Shown: positions 33,309-43,032, numbered from the stretch's first letter. The stretch is DNA of 64,000 nucleotides from Mycolicibacterium sp. CBMA 234 (GCF_009729415.1 NZ_MPKW01000018.1:434001-498000); one strand, 5' to 3'. A program made the numbers and translations. Notes: a model not told the origin generated them from the sequence alone.

Positions 33309-34735
33309 GAGTTCTCCTGTGCGAGGTAGGTGCCGGAAGCCAATTCGCGCCACTGGCCCTGGAATTCGGCAGCGCGGGCGGGCGACCAGCTGGGTTCGTA
33401 GGTGGCCACGGGGTGCCAGCCGGTGACCAGCCCGCGCACCGGCTGTTGCGGCCTCAGGCTGAGCTGGGCGAGTGCGGCGGCGCCCAGTGCAGTGGCGTGC
33501 GCGGAGGGGTAGACCTCGACGGGTACCTGCAGGATGTCTGCGCAGGCTTGCATGAGTACTTTGGACTGAGTCAGTCCGCCGTCGGCGCGCAACGTGGTCA
33601 GCGGGGTGGTCGTGTCGGTGTTGATCGCAGCGACCAGCTCGGCGATCTGGGCGGCGATGCCCTGCAGCACCGCGAGCACGATGTGCCCGCGGCCGGTGGA
33701 CAGGGTCATGCCTGAGATCGATGCGGTGGCTTGGGATTTCCACCACGGCGCAGCCAAACCCGCCAGGGCCGGCACGCACAGCACCCCATTGTTGTCGGGG
33801 GCGGCGATCGCATCCATGTCGGCCGGGCCGTCGATGATGCCCAGATCGGTCAGCCACCGTACGGCCGATGCGGCGGTGTACACCTGCCCGTCGACGCAGA
33901 ACGTGTCCTGGCCGGCGATGCGCCACGCGACTGAAGACGTCAGCCCGCTGCTGGAGCGCACAGCCGTCGGGCCGGTGTTGGCCAGCAGGAATGCCCCTGT
34001 GCCGAAGGTACATTTGGCCATGCCAGGGTCCAGGCATGCTTCGGCCAGCAGCGCGGCCTGCTGGTCGACCACGATGCCGCCGACCGGCACATCGCCACCG
34101 AATGCGCCTGTGGTTCCGACGATTTCATCGTTGCCGACTATCCGGGGCAGGCGTTCGCCGTCAAGGGCGAACAGCGCCAACAGTTCTCGGCTCCAGTCGG
34201 TGTCGCCCAGTTCGACGACCATCGAACGGCTCGCGGTGGTGGCGTCAGTCACGAACTCACCGGTCAGCTGATGCAGCAGCCAGGTATCGGACGTGGTGAC
34301 CACCCCGTCGGTTTCCATATTGCGGCGCAGCCAGGCCATTTTCGGCGCCGAGAAGTACGGGTCGAGTACCAGGCCGGTGCGGGCAGCGACCATGTCGCGG
34401 TAGTCCTGCAGTTCCTGACACACCGCTTCGGCGCGGCGGTCCTGCCACACGATGGCCGGGGTCAACGGCCGGCCGGTGTCGGGGTCCCAGGCCAGGACGG
34501 TCTCGCCCTGATTGGCCAGAGACACCGCGTCGATGGGTCGGGCGGCCTGCTCGACAGCAGAACGCCCTGCCGCCACAACCGATTCCAATAACTTGTCGGG
34601 GTCCTGTTCCACCGCGCCGCCGTTGAGGTAGCGCGGATGCACCGGGACTTCGGCCAGGCCGACGACACCGTCGTTAGGGTCGACCACGATGGCTTTGGTG
34701 CCTGAGGTGCCCTGGTCGATGGCCAGGACGGTCAT
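33305..34735 (-). CDS. FGGY-family carbohydrate/polyol kinase
   Basis: 476 residues from the ATG at 34735. N-terminal phosphate-1 loop LAIDQGTSGTKAIVVD, then WQDRRAEAVCQEL, GTGAFLLANTGP (phosphate-2), and adenosine-motif LRADGGLTQSKVLMQACADILQVPVE. The sequence around the active site lies between glycerol kinase and xylulokinase, so the substrate is some polyol or sugar alcohol, not certain glycerol. It overlaps its neighbours by 4 bases on both sides, so all four genes are translationally coupled. Confidence 0.88.
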   Translation of the reverse strand: MTVLAIDQGTSGTKAIVVDPNDGVVGLAEVPVHPRYLNGGAVEQDPDKLLESVVAAGRSAVEQAARPIDAVSLANQGETVLAWDPDTGRPLTPAIVWQDRRAEAVCQELQDYRDMVAARTGLVLDPYFSAPKMAWLRRNMETDGVVTTSDTWLLHQLTGEFVTDATTASRSMVVELGDTDWSRELLALFALDGERLPRIVGNDEIVGTTGAFGGDVPVGGIVVDQQAALLAEACLDPGMAKCTFGTGAFLLANTGPTAVRSSSGLTSSVAWRIAGQDTFCVDGQVYTAASAVRWLTDLGIIDGPADMDAIAAPDNNGVLCVPALAGLAAPWWKSQATASISGMTLSTGRGHIVLAVLQGIAAQIAELVAAINTDTTTPLTTLRADGGLTQSKVLMQACADILQVPVEVYPSAHATALGAAALAQLSLRPQQPVRGLVTGWHPVATYEPSWSPARAAEFQGQWRELASGTYLAQENS

Positions 34736-36249
34736 CGTGTCACGTCCTGGGGATCGTCTGCCACACCGACCTGGTCGAGTTCGGCATCGATCGAGCGGAG
34801 CTCTGGCATCTTGAGTCCGTGACGGCCCCGAGTGATCAATAGGTAGATCAGATAGACCGCGCCGATGGCCACCATGGCTGCCACATACAGCCAAGGCTGC
34901 TCAAAGGAGGAGTCCCGGAACAGGGCCAATACGAACACCAGCCAGATAACCGCAACCACAATGATGGGCGTTTCCCAGCGGCCCAGGTTGAAGCCTGCGC
35001 TGGCCGGCAACCGCCGGCGGGTGGCGATGTACAGGGCGACGGTAATGGCGTAGATGACGGCCGGCAGAAGTGTTGCGGCAGAGAACAATACGAACAGAGC
35101 GTCGGTGCTGGTGGAGAACAGCCCCAGAATGACGGCCGAGATCGTGGTCATCGCGACCGTGGCGTTGAGCGGCGTCTTGAACCGCGGGGACACTTTATGC
35201 AGCAGCTGCCAGCCGGGGAACCGCTGATCGCGGGACATGGCCCAGACCAGCCGCACGCCGCTCATGACGATCACCAGTCCGCAGGCAAAGATGGCGATGG
35301 CGACCAGGACCAGAAGGCTGGTGCCGACCACCGAACCCAGGATGTCGCGGATGACATCGGCGATCGGGGTGCCCGACTGGGCGAGGGCGGCCGGGTCGTT
35401 GACTGCAGCGGTGACCACCAGCAGAAACAGGAACCCCAGAATGCCTGAAGCCAGCACGGCCTGCCACATCGCTTTGGGTACAACGACTTCCGGTCGCTTC
35501 GTTTCCTCGGCCAGGTTAGCTGCCGATTCGAATCCGACGATGGTGAACGCTCCCAGCAGGAACCCGAGCATCCACGGCCCAGCGGAGGTGGCGGTGCCCA
35601 GGCTCCAGTAACCGTCAGCCGGAATCCCGCCGCGGGAGAACAAGTTTCCGGTCGACAGCTTGTGGGTGACGACCCCGACAATGAACAGCAGCACGACCAG
35701 GGCGACCATGCCGATCAACTCCGCGCTGACCGCGAAGTTGTTGACACGCTCGGTCCACTTCGTCGATACGCCCACCAACAGGCCTTGTAGCAGCAGGATG
35801 CCCGCCGTGATTTCAAAGGACGTCAGCGCGGTTCCGGTGAAGTCGAACAGTGCTGGGACCACCGTGGCTGCCACGGTGTAGTCGACGGCCACCGCGACGA
35901 TCGCCAAGAAGCTGAACGAAATCCACCCGGTGATCCACCCCAGGACCGGGTTGGCCAACCGTGAAACCCATTGATAGGCATAGCCGGTCACCGGAATGCG
36001 CGCGGCCAGCGACCCCAGTAGCAGCGCGACGGCCAGCTGCCCGACGATCACCAGCGGCCAGGTCCAGATACCAAGTGGCCCAGAACTTTTCAGCACGCTG
36101 CCGTATGTGGTGAAGATACCGGTAGCGATCGAGACGAAGGCGAACGCCACCGCAAACGAGGCGAACCGTCCGGTGGAGCGCTCCAGGGTGTCGGTGTAGC
36201 CCCCGGCGTTGACCACGACTCCGTCGGGAGGTGTGGAAGAATCTGTCAT
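34732..36249 (-). CDS. APC-superfamily permease heading the kinase/dehydrogenase operon
   Basis: 505 residues with about 12 transmembrane helices. Helix 1 has the APC-type unwound glycine region (ATGIFTTYGSVLKSSGPLG), and FTIVGFESAANLAEETKRPEVVVPKAM is the APC signature after helix 6. Relatives carry amino acids, GABA, choline or amines. Finding this transporter type, rather than a GlpF facilitator or ABC system, in front of a polyol kinase suggests an amino-alcohol or similar substrate. It is first in the operon after a hairpin terminator that separates it from the DeoR gene. Confidence 0.88.
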   Translation of the reverse strand: MTDSSTPPDGVVVNAGGYTDTLERSTGRFASFAVAFAFVSIATGIFTTYGSVLKSSGPLGIWTWPLVIVGQLAVALLLGSLAARIPVTGYAYQWVSRLANPVLGWITGWISFSFLAIVAVAVDYTVAATVVPALFDFTGTALTSFEITAGILLLQGLLVGVSTKWTERVNNFAVSAELIGMVALVVLLFIVGVVTHKLSTGNLFSRGGIPADGYWSLGTATSAGPWMLGFLLGAFTIVGFESAANLAEETKRPEVVVPKAMWQAVLASGILGFLFLLVVTAAVNDPAALAQSGTPIADVIRDILGSVVGTSLLVLVAIAIFACGLVIVMSGVRLVWAMSRDQRFPGWQLLHKVSPRFKTPLNATVAMTTISAVILGLFSTSTDALFVLFSAATLLPAVIYAITVALYIATRRRLPASAGFNLGRWETPIIVVAVIWLVFVLALFRDSSFEQPWLYVAAMVAIGAVYLIYLLITRGRHGLKMPELRSIDAELDQVGVADDPQDVTR

Positions 36250-36303
36250 TGGATCGGGCTTTCTGACTGGGATTGACTGTTTCGGAAATGGGGTCTGGTC
36301 CTC

Positions 36304-36329
36304 GCGGGCGGCGCTGCAACGCCGCCCGC
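36304..36329 (-). terminator. Hairpin between the DeoR regulator and the permease operon
   Basis: A perfect 10-bp stem GCGGGCGGCG/CGCCGCCCGC with loop CTGCAA, 26 bases downstream of the regulator stop. It separates the regulator transcript from the permease operon on the same strand. Confidence 0.75.
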
Positions 36330-36354
36330 ACCTATCGGTGCCGGTCAGGACTGT

Positions 36355-37158
36355 TCACGTAGTAGCTTGGGTGGTCGGTCGCGCCGACAAGACCACACCT
36401 CCTGCCTCTTCGATGGCTGCGGCAACGGCTGGGACTGTGCTCTCGTCGGTGATCAGGCCGCTGACTGCAGCCAGATCGCACACCTTGTACGGCGCCACCT
36501 GGCCGAGCTTGGAGGCATCAGCAAGGATGTAGCTGCGGGCGCTGTTCTCGATGATCGTGCGCCGCACATCGATCTCGTCGAGATGAAAATCGGTTAGGCC
36601 GGCAGAGGCATCGACACCACCCGAGCCCAGCAACGCTACGTCGGCATAAATCTCGGAGAAGAAAGCCTTGGTGTACGCGCTGGAGCACGCGAGGTCACCG
36701 GGACGGACGCGGCCACCGGCGACGAGCACCTGCAACCCGGGTCGGTCTGCCAGCTCCACCGCAACCGGAAGCGATGGCGTGATGATGGTGCCGGTGAATC
36801 CACGCGGAATGGATTGAGCGACAGCGACCGCAGTGGTCCCGATGTCGATGACCACCGTCTGGCCAGGCTGCAATACCTCGACTGCCACGCGTGCCAACTG
36901 CACCTTGGCCTGATGCCGGATCGCGGAGCGTTCTGTGAAGGACGGCTCAACTACGCGGCGGTCCGTTACCGCTGCGGCACCGCCGTGGACCCGGCGGATG
37001 GCGCCCATTTCCTCCAATAGGGCCAGGTCGCGGCGAACGGTCTCGGCCGAGACACCGAGTCGGCGCACCAGTTCGTCGGTACTGACTACCTGGTCGGTGC
37101 CGACAGCTTCGACGATCGCTTCCTGGCGCTCAACGGGCAGCATCTCAACCGACCGCAT
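36355..37158 (-). CDS. DeoR/GlpR family transcriptional regulator
   Basis: 267 residues (or 262 from the ATG at 37143). The DeoR winged helix reads VVSTDELVRRLGVSAETVRRDLALLE with GAIRRVHGGAA, followed by the sugar-phosphate-sensing isomerase-like domain (VVIDIGTTAVAVAQSIP, LLGSGGVDASAGLTDFHLDE). DeoR proteins of this class respond to phosphorylated sugars or polyols, fitting control of the adjacent kinase operon. It is transcribed in the same direction as that operon, with a terminator between. Confidence 0.92.
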   Translation of the reverse strand: MRSVEMLPVERQEAIVEAVGTDQVVSTDELVRRLGVSAETVRRDLALLEEMGAIRRVHGGAAAVTDRRVVEPSFTERSAIRHQAKVQLARVAVEVLQPGQTVVIDIGTTAVAVAQSIPRGFTGTIITPSLPVAVELADRPGLQVLVAGGRVRPGDLACSSAYTKAFFSEIYADVALLGSGGVDASAGLTDFHLDEIDVRRTIIENSARSYILADASKLGQVAPYKVCDLAAVSGLITDESTVPAVAAAIEEAGGVVLSARPTTQATT

Positions 37159-37265
37159 CTGTGGATCGATGCCCGTTCATGACTGCAATTGTGGAGTGTT
37201 GCGTGCGTCACGTCAAGCGACAGCCCTATGAGGTCGCCGGCGCGGGGGCTTGCCGAATACTCCGG

Positions 37266-39158
37266 TCACCGCGCCGGGTTGTGTTCGGTGATCCGCCACG
37301 TGAGGGTGTAGCGGGACAGAATGTGCTCGACCTCGGAGTGGTCGGCATCCGCCGCGACGTGCACGGTCACGACCGTCCTGGAGTCTTCGATGCCGGCGGA
37401 CACGGAGCGGACGGCGGAGACACCGGCGACGGCGTCGCCTATCGCGGCGCGGGCGGCATCGGCGCGCAACGGCAGCTTGTGCGGTTTACCGACAGCTGTC
37501 AGGGGCAGCGCGTCGACGACCGTCACGGCCTTAGGCGCGGCAGCATTCTCGGTGACGTGGTCAACCGCCCACTCGCACAACTGGTCTGGGGTGACGGTGG
37601 CGCCCGGACGCACTGTCACGTAGGCAACGGGCACTTCGCCGGCATGCACATCCGGGCGTCCGACGGCGGCGGCGTCGGTGACATCGGGGTGGCCTCGCAA
37701 GGTGTCTTCGATCATCGCAGGGTCGATGTTGTGCCCGCCGCGGATGATCAGGTCTTTGGCACGTCCGGCCAGGTGCACGAAATCGTCGTCGTCGATCCAG
37801 GCCAGGTCGCCGGTGTCGAGCCAGCCGTCGACGAGCTTGCCGTTGCCGTCGAGTACGAATCCGGTGGAGTCACGGCTGGTGACATAGCCCGGGAACACGG
37901 TGGGGCCACTGATCGTCAGAGTGCCGACGTGACCGCGAGGCAGGTCATGCCAAGTCCCGTCGTCATCGATACGCACGGCTTTGAGCTGTTGGTAGGGCAA
38001 GCGCTGTCCTACCGCATCGGGGCGGGGATGATCGGGGAAGCTACGGGCGCTCGCGCACGTCGCTTCGGTAAGGCCATACCCCTCGATGAGGGGAACACCG
38101 GTATGCGACTCGAAATCCCGACGGACGGCGGCCGGCAGCGCCGACGCACCGACCACCGCCATCCGCATCGACGAGATATCAGCATCGATCGGCAACCGGC
38201 TCAACACGGCGTAGACGGTCGGCACGGCGCTCATCGTCGAAATCCGATAGCGCTCAACGATCTTCCACAGGTTTGCGTACAGCGCGGGGTCCCGGTAGCC
38301 CAACGGTCCGGCCCAGAGCACGTGCTGGCCGCGCAACAATGGAGCGAGCGTGGTCACGACGAGCGCGTTGACATGGAACAGCGGCAGCGCGGCCAAGAAC
38401 ACCGCAGTCTCGTCCAGCGCGGAGTTGGCAGCGATCATCCACGCGTCGGCGACTTCGTTGGCATGGGTGTGTGCGGCCAGTTTGGGGGCACCAGTGGTCC
38501 CGCCGGTGTGAAACAACGCGGCCAGATCGGTGGATTGTGGTGCGGTGCCGCAGAATTCCGTGCTGGCGTAGGTCGCGGCCAGTAGTGCGAGATACTCCAC
38601 TTTCGCGTTCGGCAGCGTAGGTGGGGCGGTCGCGTCGGCACCAGTCGGCCCGACCAGCAGCACGGTGTCGATGAGACCATCGTCGACGAGGTGCGTTGCG
38701 ACTGCCCACCCCGCAGCGTCGAGTTGATGGTCCGCCGTGATGAGCACCCGGGCGCCGGACCGGCGCACCAGCTCACCGATGTGCTCGGGCGACAGTCCGC
38801 CGTTGATCGGGGCAGCGACACCGGCCACCTGCGCTGCCAGCGTGGCGCTGATCAGGCCGGCGCAGTTCGGCGCGATGACCGCGACGGCGTCGCCGCGCTG
38901 AATGCCCAAGTCGTGCAACAGGTTGGCGACCTGATGCACGTCATGCAGTAGCTGTCCGAAGGTACGCCGTTCTGGGTGCTCCCAATCCTGACCATCGCGC
39001 AGGACGCTGACCGCGACCCGGTCCGGCCACAGCTCGGCAGCGCGCACCAGCGCCGCGTAGGTCGAGCTGGGCAGGCCCCGGTCGGACAGCGGAACGGCTT
39101 CGATCTCTGCCAGATCGGTCAGATCAGAGTACTTGGGCCACAGCAGGTTCGAGCTCAC
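37266..39158 (-). CDS. Acyl-CoA/acyl-AMP ligase (ANL superfamily)
   Basis: 630 residues from the GTG at 39158, overlapping the upstream stop by 4 bases. ANL motifs in order: A3 P-loop FHTGGTTGAPKLAAHTHANE, A5 GYGLTEATCAS, A7/A8 DGWLDTGDLAWIDDDDFVHL and RAKDLIIRGGHNIDP, and the catalytic lysine region GKPHKLPLR. It activates a carboxylic acid to the CoA thioester. As last gene of the meta-cleavage operon it may activate the side chain of the aromatic substrate or a ring-fission product. Confidence 0.9.
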   Translation of the reverse strand: MSSNLLWPKYSDLTDLAEIEAVPLSDRGLPSSTYAALVRAAELWPDRVAVSVLRDGQDWEHPERRTFGQLLHDVHQVANLLHDLGIQRGDAVAVIAPNCAGLISATLAAQVAGVAAPINGGLSPEHIGELVRRSGARVLITADHQLDAAGWAVATHLVDDGLIDTVLLVGPTGADATAPPTLPNAKVEYLALLAATYASTEFCGTAPQSTDLAALFHTGGTTGAPKLAAHTHANEVADAWMIAANSALDETAVFLAALPLFHVNALVVTTLAPLLRGQHVLWAGPLGYRDPALYANLWKIVERYRISTMSAVPTVYAVLSRLPIDADISSMRMAVVGASALPAAVRRDFESHTGVPLIEGYGLTEATCASARSFPDHPRPDAVGQRLPYQQLKAVRIDDDGTWHDLPRGHVGTLTISGPTVFPGYVTSRDSTGFVLDGNGKLVDGWLDTGDLAWIDDDDFVHLAGRAKDLIIRGGHNIDPAMIEDTLRGHPDVTDAAAVGRPDVHAGEVPVAYVTVRPGATVTPDQLCEWAVDHVTENAAAPKAVTVVDALPLTAVGKPHKLPLRADAARAAIGDAVAGVSAVRSVSAGIEDSRTVVTVHVAADADHSEVEHILSRYTLTWRITEHNPAR

Positions 39159-40093
39159 GCGTACTTCACCGCGGTGCGCTGGGTGCCGAGATCGATCGCA
39201 CCGTCGTCGGTGCCGACGGTCGCCTCGACGACGTCGCCGTCGTGCAGGTATTTCGGGTTGCGCGCTTGGCCTTTGAAGAACGCCTTCCATTTCACCGCGG
39301 GCGGCAACAGTCCCGCGATGACGGCGAGCGGCTTGGGCGGTGCGCTCATCGCGGTGCCGACGGGTGTTCCAGTCAGGATCAGATCGCCGGCGCTGAGGTG
39401 CTGGAAGCGGGTTAGCGACTGCAGCGCCTTCAGCGGCGAGTAGATCATGTCGCCGGCAACCAACATGTCTTGTCGCAGTTGGTCATTGACGCGCAACTGC
39501 AGCCGCAGTTCGCCGAAGCGCTTGAGCTCAGCAGCAGTCAGCAGGACCAACGCCGGGCCGACGGGAGTGAAGGTCGGGTACGACTTGGCCTCGTAGAACT
39601 GGGTCTGGGGCAGCTGAATATCGCGGGCGGACACGTCGTTGGTCACCACCAGCCCGGCCACGTAGTCCGCCAGGTTTGACTCGTCGATGGTGCTGCCCAC
39701 CGGGATGTCGGTCCCGATGACCAGGCCGATCTCCACTTCGTAGTCCAGGAACCGCACGTGGTTGGGTTTGACGATGGAGTCCCGCGGGCCCGCGATTGAT
39801 GCCGACGACTTGCGGAAGAAGGTCAGCGGAATGGTGGCGGGGTCCATTCCCGAGTCTTTGACGTGCGAGGAGTAGTTGGTCATCTGGGCGACCACCCGAC
39901 ACGGTGCGGTCACGGGGGAGAGCAGGTCCAGGCTGTCGACCGGCACAGTCGCGGTGTCGGCGGCTGCGGCCTCGATCGCCGCGCGGTCGGCCAGGATTTC
40001 GGCGGTGGTGGTGGCGTCGGTGGCGATCTTGGCTGCGCCGGTTGGGGTGTGCACCCACCAGGCGTCGGGGGTGCGCAGAACGGAGAGAGTCAT
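39155..40093 (-). CDS. Fumarylacetoacetate hydrolase family protein
   Basis: 312 residues from the ATG at 40093. FAH fold: metal ligands in DYEVEIGLVIG (E-x-E) and the VVTNDVSARDIQ segment, then YEAKSYPTFTPVGP and LTGTPVGTAM. Members hydrolyse C-C bonds of acylpyruvates or act as hydratases/decarboxylases on 2-hydroxydienoates. Here it follows an extradiol dioxygenase, with no alpha/beta meta-cleavage hydrolase in the operon, so it may process the ring-fission product or the dienoate after it. Coupled to both neighbours by 4-base overlaps. Confidence 0.88.
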   Translation of the reverse strand: MTLSVLRTPDAWWVHTPTGAAKIATDATTTAEILADRAAIEAAAADTATVPVDSLDLLSPVTAPCRVVAQMTNYSSHVKDSGMDPATIPLTFFRKSSASIAGPRDSIVKPNHVRFLDYEVEIGLVIGTDIPVGSTIDESNLADYVAGLVVTNDVSARDIQLPQTQFYEAKSYPTFTPVGPALVLLTAAELKRFGELRLQLRVNDQLRQDMLVAGDMIYSPLKALQSLTRFQHLSAGDLILTGTPVGTAMSAPPKPLAVIAGLLPPAVKWKAFFKGQARNPKYLHDGDVVEATVGTDDGAIDLGTQRTAVKYA

Positions 40094-41223
40094 GACTTGG
40101 CAACTTTCAGGAGGCCGATGAGGCGGTGGATATCGAATTCGTTGTTGCTGCGTAGCGCGGTGAGCAGTTCGCGCACCTCGCCCCGCGCATGCCGGGGGCT
40201 GGTGCCGAGGAAGTCTGCGGTCGCGGGCTGCCCCCATTGGGACAGGCCGGAGGCGGTGAACTCCGCCCAGCCGGGTTCGAGCGTGCTGTCGAACATGTCG
40301 CCGTCGGTGAAATGTTCGACCATGAACCCGTCGGGGTCGCGCCAGTAGTCGAAGATCTGACTACCCTGGATATGCCGGCCGATGCCCCAGGAGTGTTGGT
40401 AGCCATGGTCTTTGAGGTATTCGCCGCCGGCGGCGAGGGCGTCGAGGTCACTGACCTGAAAGGCCGAGTGTACGTAGCGGTTGGCCGGACCCAGCGCCAA
40501 CGCCAGGGTGTGGTGATCGGTCGGGACGGTGCCGCGGTCGCACCGGATGAAACTCATGGTAGGTCCGCGGTCACGCTGGCCTGGGTAGAACAGGAAGTCG
40601 CTGACAATCATGCCGAGGGTGTCGAGGTACCAGTCCAGTGCCGCACGGTATTTGGTGGTCTGCACGACGACGTGACCGAGTCGCTGCACTGTCGTGGGAA
40701 CTCGGGGCGGCCGCTGGGTCACGTTGATTCGGTCAAGGTGGCTGCCGATGTTGAGGGGGAGGGGGGTCTGCGCCGGCAAGGGGCGCAAGGGCCGGGTGCC
40801 CGATACGACCTGCACCCGCATGCCGCTGGGGTCGGTCAACTGCACGCTAAGTCCGCCGATCGATTCCGGCAGCGCCGCCACCCTGGCGCCGGTCTTGTCA
40901 GCCAGACGCACCAGGTCCGCATCGCTGTCGGCGGTGAACGCCACCCCGCGAAAACGGGTCTGGGCGCCGCGCCGGATGAGCACGCAGGAGGCGTCGGGAT
41001 CACTGCCGCGCAGGTGCAATTCGGTATCGGTGCGCAGGGCGGTGCTGAAACCGAAGGCGTGCGCGAAGGCTTCGGCGCGAGCGAGATCGGGTTTGTCGAA
41101 CTCAAGCCAGGCGACATCGGCAACCTTGATCAGCGGGTTGCGTGACCGGCCGGGGTGTTCGCCCTTGCGGGCCCCGACGGCGCTGTGCAGACCGGTGTGG
41201 GCGCCAATGGTGTTGCTACTCAT
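40090..41223 (-). CDS. Extradiol (catechol 2,3-) dioxygenase, VOC type
   Basis: 377 residues, longer than BphC/HsaC because of an N-terminal extension of about 30 residues and a C-terminal one of about 60. Iron ligands are visible as H184 (RLGHVVVQTT), H252 (YVHSAFQV) and E303 (GFMVEHF), with second-sphere H237/H238 (TDHHTLAL). It should open a catechol made by the upstream FAD hydroxylase. The C-terminal extension is not part of the VOC fold and its role is unknown. Second gene of the operon. Confidence 0.9.
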   Translation of the reverse strand: MSSNTIGAHTGLHSAVGARKGEHPGRSRNPLIKVADVAWLEFDKPDLARAEAFAHAFGFSTALRTDTELHLRGSDPDASCVLIRRGAQTRFRGVAFTADSDADLVRLADKTGARVAALPESIGGLSVQLTDPSGMRVQVVSGTRPLRPLPAQTPLPLNIGSHLDRINVTQRPPRVPTTVQRLGHVVVQTTKYRAALDWYLDTLGMIVSDFLFYPGQRDRGPTMSFIRCDRGTVPTDHHTLALALGPANRYVHSAFQVSDLDALAAGGEYLKDHGYQHSWGIGRHIQGSQIFDYWRDPDGFMVEHFTDGDMFDSTLEPGWAEFTASGLSQWGQPATADFLGTSPRHARGEVRELLTALRSNNEFDIHRLIGLLKVAKS

Positions 41224-42995
41224 CGCGAAAACTCCTTTCGGGCAGACCGGACAGAGGTGGGCACTGCGCCGCGAACGCGGTCGATCACGGCCATCGGGTC
41301 GGTGGGGACGCTGTCGCCGCGCCAGGCCACGTGGTTATCGGGGCGGATCAGCACCAGATCGCGTTCGTAGAGCTTTCGGGTGTGCGGGTCGCGGACATCG
41401 ACGACGGTCAGTGGGACGCCGCGGTCGGCGGCCGCCGACACCAGGTCGGTGACGTCGACGTCGTCGAAGCGCAGCAAGGTGAACCCGATGCCGAACAGGT
41501 CGAACAGGGCCCGTCCATCGGGGAGGAACACGCTCGGCGGCCGGGCACCTGGCGCGGTGCCCGGGACGTACCGGTGCATCGCGTCAGCGCGCGGATGGCT
41601 TGGCTCGGTACAGATGACAGGGGAGGCGTCGTAGCGGTAGCCGTATTCGATTCCGTCGGCTTCGTTTTCGAGATTGCCCAGGTCCAGAATCTCGCGGCCG
41701 AGGCGAGCCCGGTCCCGTTCGCCTTTCCAGCTCTGGCTGGAAAGCGATGCGCGGTTTGCCATTTGGATGGCCAACCGGACCAGCGTGTGGCGTGCCGAGG
41801 CATCGCGGTTGCGTACCCCGACCGCTCGTCGTTCGGCGCCGTAGGCGGTGAGCAGGCGATCCTCGCCCCAACCATTGACGATGGCGGACAGCGCCCAGCC
41901 CAGCCCGACCGCGTCACCGACGCCGGTGTTCATGCCGTAGCCGCCGTTGGGGACCACCTGATGCACCGAGTCGCCGGCCAGCCAGACTCGGCCGTGGCCG
42001 TACGAGTCGGCCAGCGACAGCCGGGGCCGCCATTCATTGGCGACGACGATGTCGCAGTCGAATTCGAGTCCCAGCCGGTCGAACAAGAACTGTTTGGGAT
42101 CGATCGCCTCGGTCTTGACGCCCATACCGATCAGGGTGTGCAACGTCCAGGTGTCCCGGTCGTTCTGCGAGATCAAGGTCCAGCCGGCCGGAGACTGGGT
42201 GTGCCAGGTGGTGCCGAACCGCTCGAGGAAGTCGCGCGCCGATGACGTGAAATGCACCATGTACACCCGGCCGTCCATCGGCGTCTGATGCTGTTCCAGA
42301 TACGCCCGCGCGGTCCCTGAAACGACCTTGCGCACTCCCAGTTCGCGCGCGGCCAGGCGGCGAATATCGACGTCGTGCAACGCAATTCCGAGTTCTCGTC
42401 GCACCACGCTGCCGGCGCCGTCGCAGCCGGCGAGGTAGTCCGCGCGCACGGTGCGGGTCTCGCCGGTCGCGGTGCACCGGATGACCGCGTCGACACCGTC
42501 GCCGTCCTGGCGGAAGCTCTGCAGGGCCCAGCCGTACCGGACGTCGACGTTGGTGCGGGTCTCCAGGATTTCTTTCAGGGCGGGCTCAAGGATGGCCTGG
42601 GAAACCCGCATGGGCGGTTCCAGTGTCATGGTGCCGTCGGTGTTCGTGCGGGTCGTTTCGCGGCGCCCCGCCACGCTGGGGTAGTGGAAGCGCGCCAGTT
42701 CCCATCCGTCGAGGTTGGTGACCCAGGCGACGTCGAACGGATTGCCTTCGGGCACAGCAACTTTGCGAAGCTCGTCGGCGACGCCGAGCTGCCGGTACAG
42801 CTCCATGCTCCGGCCGTTGGTGATGTCCATCTTGGGGTGCGTGGTCGTCGACGGGTTGCGTTCGACGAGCATTGCCGGCACTCCGTGACGCGCCAACGTG
42901 AGTGCCAGCGTGAGGCCGACCGGCCCGCCTCCGGCGATCAGCACGGGGACGCGGTCAACCGGTGGAGTCCCGATCGCCGTCGATTGCTCGTTCAT
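41220..42995 (-). CDS. FAD-dependent aromatic hydroxylase (MhpA/PHBH-like)
   Basis: 591 residues. Group A flavoprotein monooxygenase: GxGxxG (LIAGGGPVGLTLALTLARHG), DG motif (LAGCDGAGSVVRRELG) and GD motif (VWLAGDSVHQVVPNGGYGMN). Length and the thioredoxin-like C-terminal domain (LPDGRALFDLFGIGFTLLRF, RDLVLIRPDNHVAWRG) match MhpA and other phenylpropionate or resorcinol-type hydroxylases. It makes the catechol for the next enzyme. First gene of the operon, facing the TetR operators. Confidence 0.92.
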   Translation of the reverse strand: MNEQSTAIGTPPVDRVPVLIAGGGPVGLTLALTLARHGVPAMLVERNPSTTTHPKMDITNGRSMELYRQLGVADELRKVAVPEGNPFDVAWVTNLDGWELARFHYPSVAGRRETTRTNTDGTMTLEPPMRVSQAILEPALKEILETRTNVDVRYGWALQSFRQDGDGVDAVIRCTATGETRTVRADYLAGCDGAGSVVRRELGIALHDVDIRRLAARELGVRKVVSGTARAYLEQHQTPMDGRVYMVHFTSSARDFLERFGTTWHTQSPAGWTLISQNDRDTWTLHTLIGMGVKTEAIDPKQFLFDRLGLEFDCDIVVANEWRPRLSLADSYGHGRVWLAGDSVHQVVPNGGYGMNTGVGDAVGLGWALSAIVNGWGEDRLLTAYGAERRAVGVRNRDASARHTLVRLAIQMANRASLSSQSWKGERDRARLGREILDLGNLENEADGIEYGYRYDASPVICTEPSHPRADAMHRYVPGTAPGARPPSVFLPDGRALFDLFGIGFTLLRFDDVDVTDLVSAAADRGVPLTVVDVRDPHTRKLYERDLVLIRPDNHVAWRGDSVPTDPMAVIDRVRGAVPTSVRSARKEFSR

Positions 42996-43032
42996 CGCCG
43001 ATCCCTTCTGATGTCAACAACTATGTACCTAA

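Noticed and set aside
33309-34037. N-terminal extension of the GlpA-like frame
   Set aside because: Antisense-frame composition inside the kinase gene; the FAD motif begins right after the ATG 33308.
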